A DNA stretch of 64,000 bases from Pelosinus propionicus DSM 13327 (GCF_900114615.1 NZ_FOTS01000014.1:1-64000); one strand, 5' to 3'. Shown: positions 26,862 to 37,320, counted from the stretch's first letter. Translations and numbers: made by a program. The notes: a model not told the origin generated them from the letters alone.

Positions 26862-29800
26862 TTAATTTTTATACGGCTGAATTCCCATAGCATCCAATGT
26901 TGTCCATAAAGATTCTAAAGCCGTTTTCCTATCTCGATAAAAGGCACTGCCTCTTACTCTCCAGAAATTCCAACCCACTCGTTCTAAAATCATTTGCCGT
27001 TCAAGGTCAGCCTCCCATCTATCAAGACCATGCCATTCATCGCCATCAACTTCAATCGCTAAACGTGCATTCATACCTTCAATAACGGTGTCAATTCGGT
27101 ATGGGTGAGTTCCCACTTTAAATTCTGGGATAGCGCGGTACCCTCGTGCAACGATTAACTTATGAATGTCTTTATGAAGCTTGCTTGAGCCATATCTTCG
27201 AAACAACTTCTCCGCATCCTCCATTTCGTATTCTGCTCTTCTGGGGTCGAGACAATATTGAAGTAAATGGTACCGCATACAATTTGGGTTCAAATCTTTT
27301 AAGTCTACAGAATGGAAAAGCCATAATTGCTCTTTTGCTCTACTCGCCGCAACATTAAATCGCTGTTCATCGGACCGCTTACTTAATACACCTGAACGAA
27401 CATTAGGAGCGGCAACCATAGAAAGAAAGATTACATCACGTTCATCACCTTGGAAAGAGTAGGCATCTCCACAGATAATTCCTCTATCTATCATTCCGCC
27501 TTCTCCGAGTTTTTCACGAAGCTGTTGCTCTATTACATAGGCTTGCTCTTTCCCCTGTAGTGAGATTACTCCCATTGTCTTATTTTCATACTCTTCCTTA
27601 CTGCACAGTTCCACTATTTTATCAACTAATGAATTAGCCTCTGGCTCATTTACAGCAGAAGAACCTTCATCACGATATCCATCTCCCACTCGTACGGAAA
27701 CTATCGGTGGAGTCAGCGCACCTGTACTTGGAACCTTAAGAGGTTCAATTGTACCACCATAAAACATATCATTACTAAATTGAATAATCTCTGGAACACA
27801 TCTAAAATGTTCCTTCAACATAATCTGCTGACCAGGAAACACTCTCAGAGCGGTATCATATAGACTATCTTGTAACGTAAACCTCTCTCGTTGTGGAATA
27901 TCGATGAGATACCGATCTATTAGTTTATAAACTTCTGATTGGTCTTTACCAACGCCTTCAGGACTAATTTGTCTGTCATCCCCCACTATTACTGCTCGTT
28001 TAGCTCTAAATAACGCACTTAGTGCAAACAAGTCGCATTGACTACTCTCATCCATTATCACAACATCAAATGGTTCCTCAGATGGTTTAAAATTTTCTAT
28101 GACCCTGTTTAAAGGCATAATCCATACAGGAACTGCTCCACGACAAGACGCCATCTCTTTTTTAGCATCAGCTTGATGTTTTGCGGCATATTTCCCAGTT
28201 CCTTTACCGATCCTCCGTATAGTTTGTACCCAAGAACGAAGACTTCTTTTTTGCACGTCAGTTGTTCTTTTATTCTGCTCAAGCCAAGTTGATTTGGCAA
28301 CTAGGGTCTGTATTAACCTTGATTCTTCATCTCGAGCATGCTTTAGTTGTTCATATAGTTCTTCTAATTTATATTTAGTAAAATGTTTTTTCAGCCAACA
28401 TTCCGCTCTTCTCCAATCCCAAGCACCTCGCCAAGAAGAAGGTGGCTCAGAAATGTCCTCAAACCTTACCTCAGCTTCAATCTGTGCTGTCCAACGAGGA
28501 GCGCAAGAACTTAATCGTTTTTTTAATTCTATTAATTCTTGTACCTTGGGTTCTAACGCACGAAGTCTACGTAGCTCCTTTAGAGTACCTATCCATCGAT
28601 TACCATCACCGAGACGATACGCATCATACAATGTTGACCAAGAGTCATGTGCATTCTCCATAGATAAGCCTTGCTTTAAGAAACCTGAGAACGACTCAAA
28701 CTCTTTATTCAATTGATTGTATTCTAATAGCTCTATATATGCGACGAGACTATTTTTAAAGCAATTTAGCCATTCTGGATTTGTCCATTCAAGAACTCCG
28801 TGCGGCTTAATGTCCTCCGACACAGATGCTAAAGCATTTAAGTGGTCAAACTTCCAACTGAAAGCAACTTCAATAAGACCAATATACTTTTCTAATATTT
28901 GTAGCATTTTAGGTTCTGACTCACTTAACGATGGTCCATCTACAATTTTGATACTATTATTCCATTTTTGCACAAGGCGTTTTTTTGCCTCTAGCATATC
29001 AATATGATGTATTAATATTCCGATATCCTCTACTGTGCGGAGACTAGATCCATTGATTTTGAATTGATCTAGAATATATAATGATTTTTTACCAGTTAAC
29101 AGCTTAAACATAAAGCCCAGGCTTCCATTCTTAGATAACTGCGTCCGTATAATCTCTGCATCTTCTCGAACTTGTCGTAGGTCAAAACTGCTAGAAATTT
29201 CTAAGGAAAATTCAACAATTTTATTCTCTATTTCACGAATTGCACGTTTTCTTTCCTTACAGTCAGTAACAAGTTCTTGCCAACTAACTATTCGATTTTC
29301 CCCGTGTACAATGTCGTCTAATACTTTAACTAACCATTCCTCGGACAACAATTCAAAAGTTGCTAAAGCCCTTTCTGTAACCATCAAGCTCTCAGTAGCT
29401 TTGACAGCGGCGTTTGGAGATAAAAGGCAACCTTTAAGTTTTCCCTCGCGGTCATCATTTCTTGATCGCAACTGCATTAACTTATTGTATGTGCTTGAAA
29501 CCATATCTCCATCAGGAAGGTTTTCTAATTCTGGACGTCGTCGCAATACTTTATCTACATCTTCTTTCGATATCTCATTCAATAATCCATATAACTTTAT
29601 CAACTCAGAATCAGAGAAAAGGATTTCAATAGAATCATCTATTTCATCAGGAAACCAGCCATATTCCTCTTGGTTTCCAACAAGCCATTCTGCTAATTGC
29701 ATTGGAGAGAATTCTTGTTCTGCAAAATTAACTTTCCCGTTTTCAGCCTCAGTAGCTCTTCCTAATTCTGTTTTTATTCTTGCAATTTTACTTTTACAAT

Positions 29801-31352
29801 CAGAGATTTCTTTGCGTAGTATTGTGATATCTGCTGACAATATGTCCACATTCATTTTGTCTAACCCTTCGGAAATTTTCGTGACCGAAAGATCTAACTC
29901 CTGAACCGAACGTGCATCACCACCCATCACACTCACACAAAGTGGCGCAATCTCAGGCAACTTAGTACGAATCATATCACCTAGTACCCGCAAAGCTCGC
30001 TCCGTCTGACTTGTAACTAAAACACGTTTACCGTGTGCTAGTAGATGGGCAATAAGGTTTACAATAGTATGACTCTTACCTGTCCCTGGAGGACCTTGAA
30101 CTACGACCCCAATATTTTTGCTTAGTCTTCTTACAATTTCCTTTTGGTCTTCATTTGCGGGAAGAGGAAAAAGTAATTCTTGACCAATAGGTTTCCATTG
30201 ACTAGATTCAGTTTCTTGTCTTTCTTCGCTTTGCTTTGATACATCTACGGATACTAAAGCTTCTATAGTTTCCGGTACATAATGTCCATTTCGTATTTCC
30301 TCAATTACTGCCTTTAATTCCGCCTGCCATTGCCTTCCTGACTGGCTACGAAGAAATATAATGGGAGCGTTATAGATTATTGGATTACTTTCTGCTGTCA
30401 ATCCTCGACCTGAAATTAATTCAGCCTCTCCTTTACCATTAGGAGATAGTGTTTGAGCTAATTCATTTAAGAATGGTTTTAATATCTCGTCTTCTAATGG
30501 ATTTATTCCAACATCCTGAATAAAATGCTCCATTGACACTAAATGAGTAGAATTAGGAAGATCTATATTACTTAACATATCTAACTCAAGAATTGTTCCA
30601 TTACTAGTTGGAACCAATTGAAAAAGTCCCTTTTTAGAATCGAACAAAAGTTCAATTCTAGTTGTTAAAACAGGACGAAATACACGGCTGTCATTTACAC
30701 TCCATGCCAGCAAACCATGACCCCAAACAAGTTCTGTGGAGTCTCCTTCCCGTCGTAACCGTTGATAAAGGGTAAACAATTCACCATACAATCTTTGTAT
30801 TTTTGTTTTTGGGAGAGTATCTGAAGCCCAAGGCTTCCACTTCTCGTCTAGCCATTTTTGCCACAGTGCCATTCGCTGTGGCTCCGCATCAAACAGAATT
30901 TCGTTCTTTGCTTTTAAATCCTCTATCCGCTTAACCAGCCTAGCTAGAACATCCTCTACTTTTGAAAGTTCATCACCAGTAAGCGTCGTTGTTTCTACTT
31001 TTAGCTCTTCAATTCTTTTCTGCCCTACATATAATTCTTCTTTTTCTTCATACGTTAGTTTTGATATAGTGCTGTATACTTGTGGAAACTTATCTGGTTC
31101 AGTCCCTTTAATCTTAATCCATTCCTCAAGTTCCTTGGGTATTACTGGAGATGGTTCAATTACTTGCTTATATACCTCTAACCATGCTTCTGTATCTTTT
31201 GTATTACTATGTAGGAAACATCCCTCTCCAATAGGAAGTTCACTTTGCCACCAATATTTATCATCATACTTTTGAAAGTCCCTAACCACAGGAACCGTTA
31301 AATTCTTTAATGTTAATAGATATTCAAAAACTTGAATTGGACTCGCCGACAT
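26862..31352 (-). CDS. Large SF1 helicase-nuclease fusion (C-terminal Vsr/MTES_1575-like nuclease)
   Basis: 1496 residues. Residues about 1-390 are an N-terminal region of unknown fold. The superfamily 1 helicase core has Walker A GPPGTGKS (Lys426), a DEAD-like VIMDESSQCD and GDDRQISP, RNVAASRAKEQLW near the end of the core, and a long coiled-coil insertion (about 490-1000) between motif Ia and motif II, as in UPF1/Dna2-like enzymes. The final about 80 residues (AIEVDGDEWHG, LERVGWNFWRVRGS) form a DUF559/Vsr-like PD-(D/E)xK nuclease of the MTES_1575 type. Helicase-Vsr fusions act alone in some described phage-defence systems. SD AGAGGTGA precedes the ATG. Terminators flank it, so it is probably monocistronic. 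Confidence 0.82.
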   Translation of the reverse strand: MSASPIQVFEYLLTLKNLTVPVVRDFQKYDDKYWWQSELPIGEGCFLHSNTKDTEAWLEVYKQVIEPSPVIPKELEEWIKIKGTEPDKFPQVYSTISKLTYEEKEELYVGQKRIEELKVETTTLTGDELSKVEDVLARLVKRIEDLKAKNEILFDAEPQRMALWQKWLDEKWKPWASDTLPKTKIQRLYGELFTLYQRLRREGDSTELVWGHGLLAWSVNDSRVFRPVLTTRIELLFDSKKGLFQLVPTSNGTILELDMLSNIDLPNSTHLVSMEHFIQDVGINPLEDEILKPFLNELAQTLSPNGKGEAELISGRGLTAESNPIIYNAPIIFLRSQSGRQWQAELKAVIEEIRNGHYVPETIEALVSVDVSKQSEERQETESSQWKPIGQELLFPLPANEDQKEIVRRLSKNIGVVVQGPPGTGKSHTIVNLIAHLLAHGKRVLVTSQTERALRVLGDMIRTKLPEIAPLCVSVMGGDARSVQELDLSVTKISEGLDKMNVDILSADITILRKEISDCKSKIARIKTELGRATEAENGKVNFAEQEFSPMQLAEWLVGNQEEYGWFPDEIDDSIEILFSDSELIKLYGLLNEISKEDVDKVLRRRPELENLPDGDMVSSTYNKLMQLRSRNDDREGKLKGCLLSPNAAVKATESLMVTERALATFELLSEEWLVKVLDDIVHGENRIVSWQELVTDCKERKRAIREIENKIVEFSLEISSSFDLRQVREDAEIIRTQLSKNGSLGFMFKLLTGKKSLYILDQFKINGSSLRTVEDIGILIHHIDMLEAKKRLVQKWNNSIKIVDGPSLSESEPKMLQILEKYIGLIEVAFSWKFDHLNALASVSEDIKPHGVLEWTNPEWLNCFKNSLVAYIELLEYNQLNKEFESFSGFLKQGLSMENAHDSWSTLYDAYRLGDGNRWIGTLKELRRLRALEPKVQELIELKKRLSSCAPRWTAQIEAEVRFEDISEPPSSWRGAWDWRRAECWLKKHFTKYKLEELYEQLKHARDEESRLIQTLVAKSTWLEQNKRTTDVQKRSLRSWVQTIRRIGKGTGKYAAKHQADAKKEMASCRGAVPVWIMPLNRVIENFKPSEEPFDVVIMDESSQCDLFALSALFRAKRAVIVGDDRQISPEGVGKDQSEVYKLIDRYLIDIPQRERFTLQDSLYDTALRVFPGQQIMLKEHFRCVPEIIQFSNDMFYGGTIEPLKVPSTGALTPPIVSVRVGDGYRDEGSSAVNEPEANSLVDKIVELCSKEEYENKTMGVISLQGKEQAYVIEQQLREKLGEGGMIDRGIICGDAYSFQGDERDVIFLSMVAAPNVRSGVLSKRSDEQRFNVAASRAKEQLWLFHSVDLKDLNPNCMRYHLLQYCLDPRRAEYEMEDAEKLFRRYGSSKLHKDIHKLIVARGYRAIPEFKVGTHPYRIDTVIEGMNARLAIEVDGDEWHGLDRWEADLERQMILERVGWNFWRVRGSAFYRDRKTALESLWTTLDAMGIQPYKN

Positions 31353-31700
31353 AGGTTCACCTCTTAACCAATATTCATTTTAAGATATACTTAGAGACTT
31401 AAGTAGCCATTTCCTTTAAAGAATAGTACAATTTGCTAAACTTTTTCATATCATATGGAATCTTATTAACAGTATGTGTAATGTTTTACATTTCGTAAAT
31501 CCGATATAATAATTATTATCTTCAGATCAGATTTATTCTGATGTTATAATTAGTGCGAATTTTTTAATATTCCTATGAATAGCTTATATTCTCTATACAG
31601 TTTTATCTTACTTATATTTACGAAAAAGTAAGAAGGAAAAAGATTCAAAAGATAGAAGGCTTTGTTTTAAGTTAAAACTTATCTAATAGGAGTGAGTATT

Positions 31701-31877
31701 GTGCATGTGATTAAAGACGCAGTTATTATTTCAACCCGTACCCAAAATGTTCATAAAATTGGTGACAGTTTCAAAGAAGGAAAAATATATGTTAATTTCT
31801 CTAATAGCTCAGTATATCGATATGATAATGGCAACTTTAAATCAATGGGTAAACTATCGACTTTCATGGGGTTATGA
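31701..31877 (+). CDS. Small ORF of unknown function (58 aa)
   Basis: Starts at a GTG at 31701 with AGGAG 8 nt upstream. A second ORF (31747-31941) overlaps it in another frame and ends in an acidic WYEDED tail right at a terminator hairpin; either could be real, or both may derive from one gene broken by an indel. No family recognised. The rest of the 31353-32195 gap is A+T-rich and holds hairpins only. Confidence 0.35.
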   Translation: MHVIKDAVIISTRTQNVHKIGDSFKEGKIYVNFSNSSVYRYDNGNFKSMGKLSTFMGL

Positions 31878-31928
31878 TTATGCAATAAATGATTTACCTT
31901 GGGGAAAATTGAAAGCAGATTGGTACGA

Positions 31929-32009
31929 GGATGAAGATTAAATTAATAAATCTTCATCCTCCCACAATAACTGAGAAACATTGATTCTTAATTTTAAATT
32001 AAGAATCAA
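31929..32009 (+). terminator. Two successive hairpins after the small ORFs
   Basis: Stem 1 pairs 31929-31939 with 31950-31960. Stem 2 is a near-perfect A+T-rich palindrome at 31981-32009 followed by a T-containing stretch. Either could end the small plus-strand transcript. Confidence 0.5.
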
Positions 32010-32054
32010 TTACTCTTTACTTTTACATTACAAAAGTATGAACTTCTAAATTAT

Positions 32055-32098
32055 AAAGCGAGATAACCGTTCTTAATTAAAGGTTAGTCTCGCTTTTT
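32055..32098. terminator. Terminator (arms 32055-32068 and 32082-32096)
   Basis: GC-containing stem with one bulge and a T-run on the plus strand and a flanking A-run, so it can act in both directions; it lies about 100 bp past the end of the PLD/HEPN-like gene on the minus strand. Confidence 0.75.
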
Positions 32099-32195
32099 AT
32101 AATTGTTATACTTTAAGCTAAAAGTAGTAATTATTTTAGGTCATTTTTAATATAACAATACTTCAAAAGCTAAGTTCACTGCTCCTGATTTTGTA

Positions 32196-33923
32196 TCACT
32201 TTAAATAATTTCGTAGTTCTACTTCTAAATTTTCCAATAACTTAATTTGAAGATATAGAAAGCCATTATTAATAAAATGAGGTAAGCATCCTGCTAAATC
32301 TTCATCAAGAAATTGATAAAATTTAGATTTATATTTTGTTTCGATTTCGATGTGATTACAAAAATTTCGATACATTCTAACTTTTTCTAATACATGAAAA
32401 ATTCCCGGCGGACAAATTGCTTTAAAACTATTCCAAAAATAACCTTTTTCTACTGTTTCTATGGACTCAGTAATGGAAATATTAGTTGCGGTAATAAATG
32501 TTTTAAATGAATCTTCGTTATATGCTAGCGGGACGGAAAGTAAAGCTATACTATTAGGAATAACCGAATCGCCAAGCCACCCTTTGCCATTAATATCTTT
32601 TAGCCTTTCATCAACTCCGTTGATAAGCTCCTTGATTGTCAGCATTTTTAAAGCTAACCATTTTTTATCAACAATTTTAGCTTGAAGTACCTCTGACTTC
32701 TTTGTATTTTGATTTAAAATAGAATGACATTTTTCAATATTTTCTTTATTTAGCAAATATCCGTACTCAACATATCCCTCTTGACTACTTTGTAAATGAA
32801 TTGTCGTCCTACAAAAATCCGAAATTACCCCGCTGTTATCATCAATTGTGAGTACCTTATTTCCCCAAAGAGGTATTTGCACTAAATGCAGACTCTTATA
32901 CTTTTTTGTTAATTCAAACAGCTTAATATATTGCTCCTTTTGATGTTTAGAGCAAAATTCACGTCCACTAGATAATACTGTTACATGAACTTCCTTTTTC
33001 AACGCCGCTATTAAAGATTCAATTAATATATCACTCGGACTACAAATGTCAATTAATGGTAGGCTTAGTGTAATTTTACTATTTGCACTTTTAATTAGGC
33101 TTATCCAGTTATCATAAATAATACCAGGGCCACAATATTCTTCACTCAAATCTAATCCTGAGATTAAGTTCGACTGTGGATAATGAGCAGGGAGTCCTTT
33201 TAAAATAACATTATCATTATTCTCCAAAACATTTAAGGCATCCTCATACCCTTCCACTCGAACCAGCCCCTCATAAACGGCAATACGAGTATTTTTTTCA
33301 TCGTTAGTATAGAACAGGACGTTAAGCCGTTTAAAAAAAGTTTTATTTCCTTCTACGTTCACCAAATCAATTAAGTCACCATCATACAATTCCGCATCAA
33401 TTTTCTTGTACTCATTTATAACTCTTTTTACTTGTTGAAATTCAACAGAGTCTACATTGGGCGGAGAGATAACTGGTCGCAGACTTACAAGTCCATTTTC
33501 TCTAACTTGCCTACTTTTCATTAATTGAGAACTCTCTCTCTTTACCGTTCCTATTAAACCGTCTATACACACTGGTACTAATATTTGTTCTTTTTTATCC
33601 ATACGTCTTTCCTGTAAATAATCGTGTCCGATTTGGGTTATTCGTTGAGTCCTATCATTTATAAACTCTTGATACACTAATTCCCAAAACGCTTGATCAA
33701 CCAGTTCTTCGTCCAATCCTATAATCAAAGAAATTTTATCCAAACTAAGTCCGAGACTATAGTAATGAAGTACAAATTCGACTACTACTGGAAGTTGACC
33801 TCGACTTTGCATTAGACAATGCAAACTACATTTGAAGACAGGTGCGCACAATTCAATATAACCGGAGATTTTATAGCCTGGTAATTCATCTTTATATTTA
33901 TCTACTAAATGCTCAATCGCCAT
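32196..33923 (-). CDS. PLD-like and HEPN-like partner of the kinase-helicase
   Basis: 575 residues. Three regions can be seen. Residues about 45-110 look like a winged-helix DNA-binding segment (LPVVVEFVLHYYSLGLSLDKISLIIGLDEE). Residues about 265-390 follow a phospholipase-D-like layout (NWISLIKSANSKITLSLPLI, then NKVLTIDDNSGVISDF), but the HKD motif is degenerate: Lys and Asp are kept, the His is not. The C-terminal helix pair carries YRNFCNH, R519-x4-H524, a HEPN RNase signature. The ATG overlaps the end of the upstream kinase-helicase gene by 11 bp with a GGGGGAAG SD inside it, so the two are translationally coupled and probably work together. No named family recognised. Confidence 0.6.
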   Translation of the reverse strand: MAIEHLVDKYKDELPGYKISGYIELCAPVFKCSLHCLMQSRGQLPVVVEFVLHYYSLGLSLDKISLIIGLDEELVDQAFWELVYQEFINDRTQRITQIGHDYLQERRMDKKEQILVPVCIDGLIGTVKRESSQLMKSRQVRENGLVSLRPVISPPNVDSVEFQQVKRVINEYKKIDAELYDGDLIDLVNVEGNKTFFKRLNVLFYTNDEKNTRIAVYEGLVRVEGYEDALNVLENNDNVILKGLPAHYPQSNLISGLDLSEEYCGPGIIYDNWISLIKSANSKITLSLPLIDICSPSDILIESLIAALKKEVHVTVLSSGREFCSKHQKEQYIKLFELTKKYKSLHLVQIPLWGNKVLTIDDNSGVISDFCRTTIHLQSSQEGYVEYGYLLNKENIEKCHSILNQNTKKSEVLQAKIVDKKWLALKMLTIKELINGVDERLKDINGKGWLGDSVIPNSIALLSVPLAYNEDSFKTFITATNISITESIETVEKGYFWNSFKAICPPGIFHVLEKVRMYRNFCNHIEIETKYKSKFYQFLDEDLAGCLPHFINNGFLYLQIKLLENLEVELRNYLK

Positions 33924-36900
33924 TTATGCTTCCCCCAATATTAAAGTAAGTTCTTGCGTCTTCAATAAGACATTCAGCAGGATACTTTTTCATGAAAGAT
34001 AGCAAGTTTAAAAAAGGGTTCCCAAAAGGAGTCTGCGCTCGTTCTGCAAAAAATGCATTACCTACTATTATAAGTGCATTTCTACCTCTTGAAAGAGCTA
34101 CATTTAATCTACGATAATCATGTAAAAAACCAATATTATTATCCTTATTAGACCTAACAATACTATAAATTGAAATATCTGTTTCAGAACCTTGGAATGC
34201 ATCTACATTATCAATAACTATTTTTATATTCTTCCACTTATCAGTATTATTAGGCTTAATTAAATTGTGCAGTAACCCCTTTTGTGCAGAATAGGCGGAT
34301 AGTACTCCTACTCTAACTTTTCCAGGTACGTTGTTATATCTGGTTTCAATGAGTTCAAGAATTTTAAGGATTACTTTAGCTTCAGCATTATTTTTTTTAG
34401 ATGAGTTTAATTCTTGCTCATCACAATCAAGCATACTTGCCGTATCAAACCAAGCTATTGTACGAGGCCACCACGACATCTCATGCTTTCTTTCTTCCGC
34501 TGTTTTCTTTGTTGTAATAATTTCGGTTGGGTAGAACACCTCCGAAATCAATTTAGCTATACTTGGATGCATTCTAAATTGTGAGGTCAAAATAGTTTTT
34601 GCATTTTCCGGAACTCTTTCAATCAATTCTTCAAATAAACTTTTTTCAAGTTCTTCCTCCCGTATACCAAGTTTCTTTAAAATAGGCTTAATGTCGCCAT
34701 TAACTACAGGAGGAAGTTGTCGATGATCACCAACTAAGATAATTTTTTTCCCTCTTATAATGGGAACTAGAAGCTCCGGTGCAGTAGCACGTCCTGCTTC
34801 ATCAACAATAACCCAGTCAAATACCATGCTATTTAATGCATTACGCGATGCAATTCCTAAACATGTTGCGGCGACAATAGAAGCCTTTTGTGCAAAAATT
34901 TCATCAAATTCATCTAATTTTCCTAGTCGTTTATGCCATTCTTTAGTTAAAAATACTAATTTATTAATTTCTCCATCTTTTCCATCATGGGATACTTTTG
35001 CATTACCAAATGAATCCAAATTTTTATCGTTTTCAAGATACTCTTTAATGTCTACTTGTCCTTGTTCTGTAAGGCAATAATTTAAACTGAGATACTCTAA
35101 CAACTCACTTTTCGAGCTAACTTTCACTTCAGATACCCATTTTTTCAATTGGTTAGGCATCATTAAAAATTGAGAATCCTCTGAGATTTTATCTGCTCTA
35201 CCGATTCTAATAATTCTCTTATTATTTAATTGTTTGTGAATATTATTTAAAGCATGATCAACAGCAACATGAGACTGTGAACTCAGTAAAATTTTTGCTT
35301 TCGGATCCCTTTTCAATATTTGGCATACTATTTCGGTAATTACTGTAGTCTTACCAGTTCCAGGCGGTCCTTGGATTAAAAAAATATCTTTCGTAGCTAA
35401 AGCTTTTTCTACTGCTATTTCATTAGAAGTATCAAGATTTTGATAAAATTTATCTACAGGGGAAATACCATACATAGAAATAATTTCTGGATCACTAATA
35501 ATCTTAGATAAAATTGGATTAACAGTTGTTCCTGTTCTAATCGCTTTTACTGCCCATTTTAAGCGCCGTAAAGTAGTTTCCGCCTGCTGAGTATCAATTC
35601 CTAAAGTCCCCTTTGTCGCTAGATTCTCAATATCTGCAATCAAATTACGATTTATCCAGATCTGCTCTCCCCGAACTTCGTCTACTGTTCCAATAGACAT
35701 AGTTCTTCCTGAGTTTATCGACATTTGAACATAATCACCTTGTTCAAAATCACATGAGCCGTTTCCGGAATGAACAATAAGTTGGTCTCCATTTTGAGAT
35801 AGTTCAAAAGAGTCATAATGGCATAGCGTTCGTTTTCTTTTTATCTCTAGCATTTGCTCATCAATAAATCTTTCCCATTTTTTTATAAGTCTGTTTTGCG
35901 TTTCTTCTCTTCCTATTTGAACCTGCCGCTTCTTTTCCTCATCTTCCACTTGAGATAGGAATTCTACCAATTGGCTATCTTCAAAAAGCTTATTGCCTTG
36001 AGATACAATAATCCAATTAGCATTAACCTCAACAGCATATTTTGTTTCCTTTTCCCATTCAGTGTAGTCAAGGCTATTTAACCTCTTAATAAACAAACAG
36101 CTTTTTTCAGATGACAAAATGCAATGATATCTTGCTTTTTCTCCTATTAGATAATAATTATTTTTTCTTTTATAAATTTTACTTTTATTTAAATCTTTTT
36201 GAATAAAAGCTTTGGCATAGTCACCAACGTGATACCTAATCAATCCAAGGTCATATAATTGCTTACAAATACCAAAATGCAACGTTAAATTATGAGTGAT
36301 TCTAACAGTGTTTTTTCGAATAAGTGCTTTGACTTCACTGATAACTAAACGAATGCTCTGCGGTCTTAATTCGGGCTTCACTTGTAACATGCTTTTAAGA
36401 AGAGCTTTTAAGATAACATCACAAGCTAATTCATCAACCTGATCCAAAAGAAGATCTTTATTATCTGGTGGATCATTTCCTTGAAGAAGGAAAAAAAGTA
36501 TTGCCCCAACGGAAAATAAGTCGCTAGTAGGCTTTGCTTCATGCCGCATTAGCTGTTCAGGCGATGCATACGCCACTGTCATATAATCTCTAAGAGTATC
36601 AGTAGAGTTATAGGCATACCCCATAATTTTACTAATACCAAAATCTATAATTTTAACTTTTGTGAGTTCATCTACTAAAATATTTGATGGTTTTAGGTCG
36701 CGATGAATAATATTCTTCTGATGTGCATCTGCAATTCCTTCTAATATACCTAGAAAAATTTGTAAAATATCACCAAGACTTATTTCTTTATTTTCGATAA
36801 TCTTTTTAAGATTCTTTGATTCAAAGTACTGAGTCACAAGATAGAGTTTATCATTTTCTACCCCGGAATCTATATACGTTATAATATTAGGGTGGTTAAG

Positions 36901-37089
36901 TCTAGCCAAAGATTCACATTCGCGACGAAACAATTCCTTAACACCAATACTTGTAGAGTCAATGCTTGATAATACCTTAACAGCTACCAAATTACTATTA
37001 TTCATTAGATCTGCGGCTAGCCACACCCTACTTGTATTCGTTCTGTCGATTTCACGAATTACGTTATACCGATTACCGATTAGTGCCAT
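33913..37089 (-). CDS. Ser/Thr protein kinase fused to an SF1 helicase
   Basis: 1058 residues. Residues 1-260 are a Hanks-type kinase: VAVK (Lys38), HRDLKPSN (129-136), DFG (149-151) and YASPEQ (174-179) are intact, while the Gly-rich loop is degenerate (DRTNTSRVWLA). A linker (about 260-550) with a coiled-coil stretch near 380-420 leads to a UPF1/Dna2-like SF1 helicase: Walker A GPPGTGKT (Lys580), VIVDEAGRA, GDHRQLPPV, a conserved TSQFRMHP, and a C-terminal VDAFQGSE plus NVALSRGR. Kinase and helicase are both predicted active. SD AGGAGGG precedes the ATG. It is first in a two-gene operon with the PLD/HEPN-like gene. A phosphorylation-controlled nucleic-acid sensor in defence is an inference from domains and context. 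Confidence 0.85.
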   Translation of the reverse strand: MALIGNRYNVIREIDRTNTSRVWLAADLMNNSNLVAVKVLSSIDSTSIGVKELFRRECESLARLNHPNIITYIDSGVENDKLYLVTQYFESKNLKKIIENKEISLGDILQIFLGILEGIADAHQKNIIHRDLKPSNILVDELTKVKIIDFGISKIMGYAYNSTDTLRDYMTVAYASPEQLMRHEAKPTSDLFSVGAILFFLLQGNDPPDNKDLLLDQVDELACDVILKALLKSMLQVKPELRPQSIRLVISEVKALIRKNTVRITHNLTLHFGICKQLYDLGLIRYHVGDYAKAFIQKDLNKSKIYKRKNNYYLIGEKARYHCILSSEKSCLFIKRLNSLDYTEWEKETKYAVEVNANWIIVSQGNKLFEDSQLVEFLSQVEDEEKKRQVQIGREETQNRLIKKWERFIDEQMLEIKRKRTLCHYDSFELSQNGDQLIVHSGNGSCDFEQGDYVQMSINSGRTMSIGTVDEVRGEQIWINRNLIADIENLATKGTLGIDTQQAETTLRRLKWAVKAIRTGTTVNPILSKIISDPEIISMYGISPVDKFYQNLDTSNEIAVEKALATKDIFLIQGPPGTGKTTVITEIVCQILKRDPKAKILLSSQSHVAVDHALNNIHKQLNNKRIIRIGRADKISEDSQFLMMPNQLKKWVSEVKVSSKSELLEYLSLNYCLTEQGQVDIKEYLENDKNLDSFGNAKVSHDGKDGEINKLVFLTKEWHKRLGKLDEFDEIFAQKASIVAATCLGIASRNALNSMVFDWVIVDEAGRATAPELLVPIIRGKKIILVGDHRQLPPVVNGDIKPILKKLGIREEELEKSLFEELIERVPENAKTILTSQFRMHPSIAKLISEVFYPTEIITTKKTAEERKHEMSWWPRTIAWFDTASMLDCDEQELNSSKKNNAEAKVILKILELIETRYNNVPGKVRVGVLSAYSAQKGLLHNLIKPNNTDKWKNIKIVIDNVDAFQGSETDISIYSIVRSNKDNNIGFLHDYRRLNVALSRGRNALIIVGNAFFAERAQTPFGNPFLNLLSFMKKYPAECLIEDARTYFNIGGSINGD

Positions 37090-37320
37090 AGTCCCCTCCT
37101 ACCATTACTCTTTCAAATAACCTTCAAATAATTACTCTTGTAACATTCGACAAATCTAAAAAGTGCACCTGCCATAATTCTACCAATTCCATGATTTATT
37201 GTATATTATGTATCGAGCTACCCTGTTTTAAAACTCAATCGATTTTTCAAACCTTTACTCTTTTAAAATCAGCTTAGAACTAGCTTCCCGAACGAACCTT
37301 GCTATTTTCTGATATAAGTA

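Noticed and set aside
28294-30000. Plus-strand ORFs inside the helicase-nuclease gene
   Set aside because: Shadow frames of a long coding region; no domain or SD.
26862-31352. Naming the large helicase-nuclease as the published Hhe system
   Set aside because: Domain order is similar in part, but identity cannot be shown without an alignment, so no name is given.
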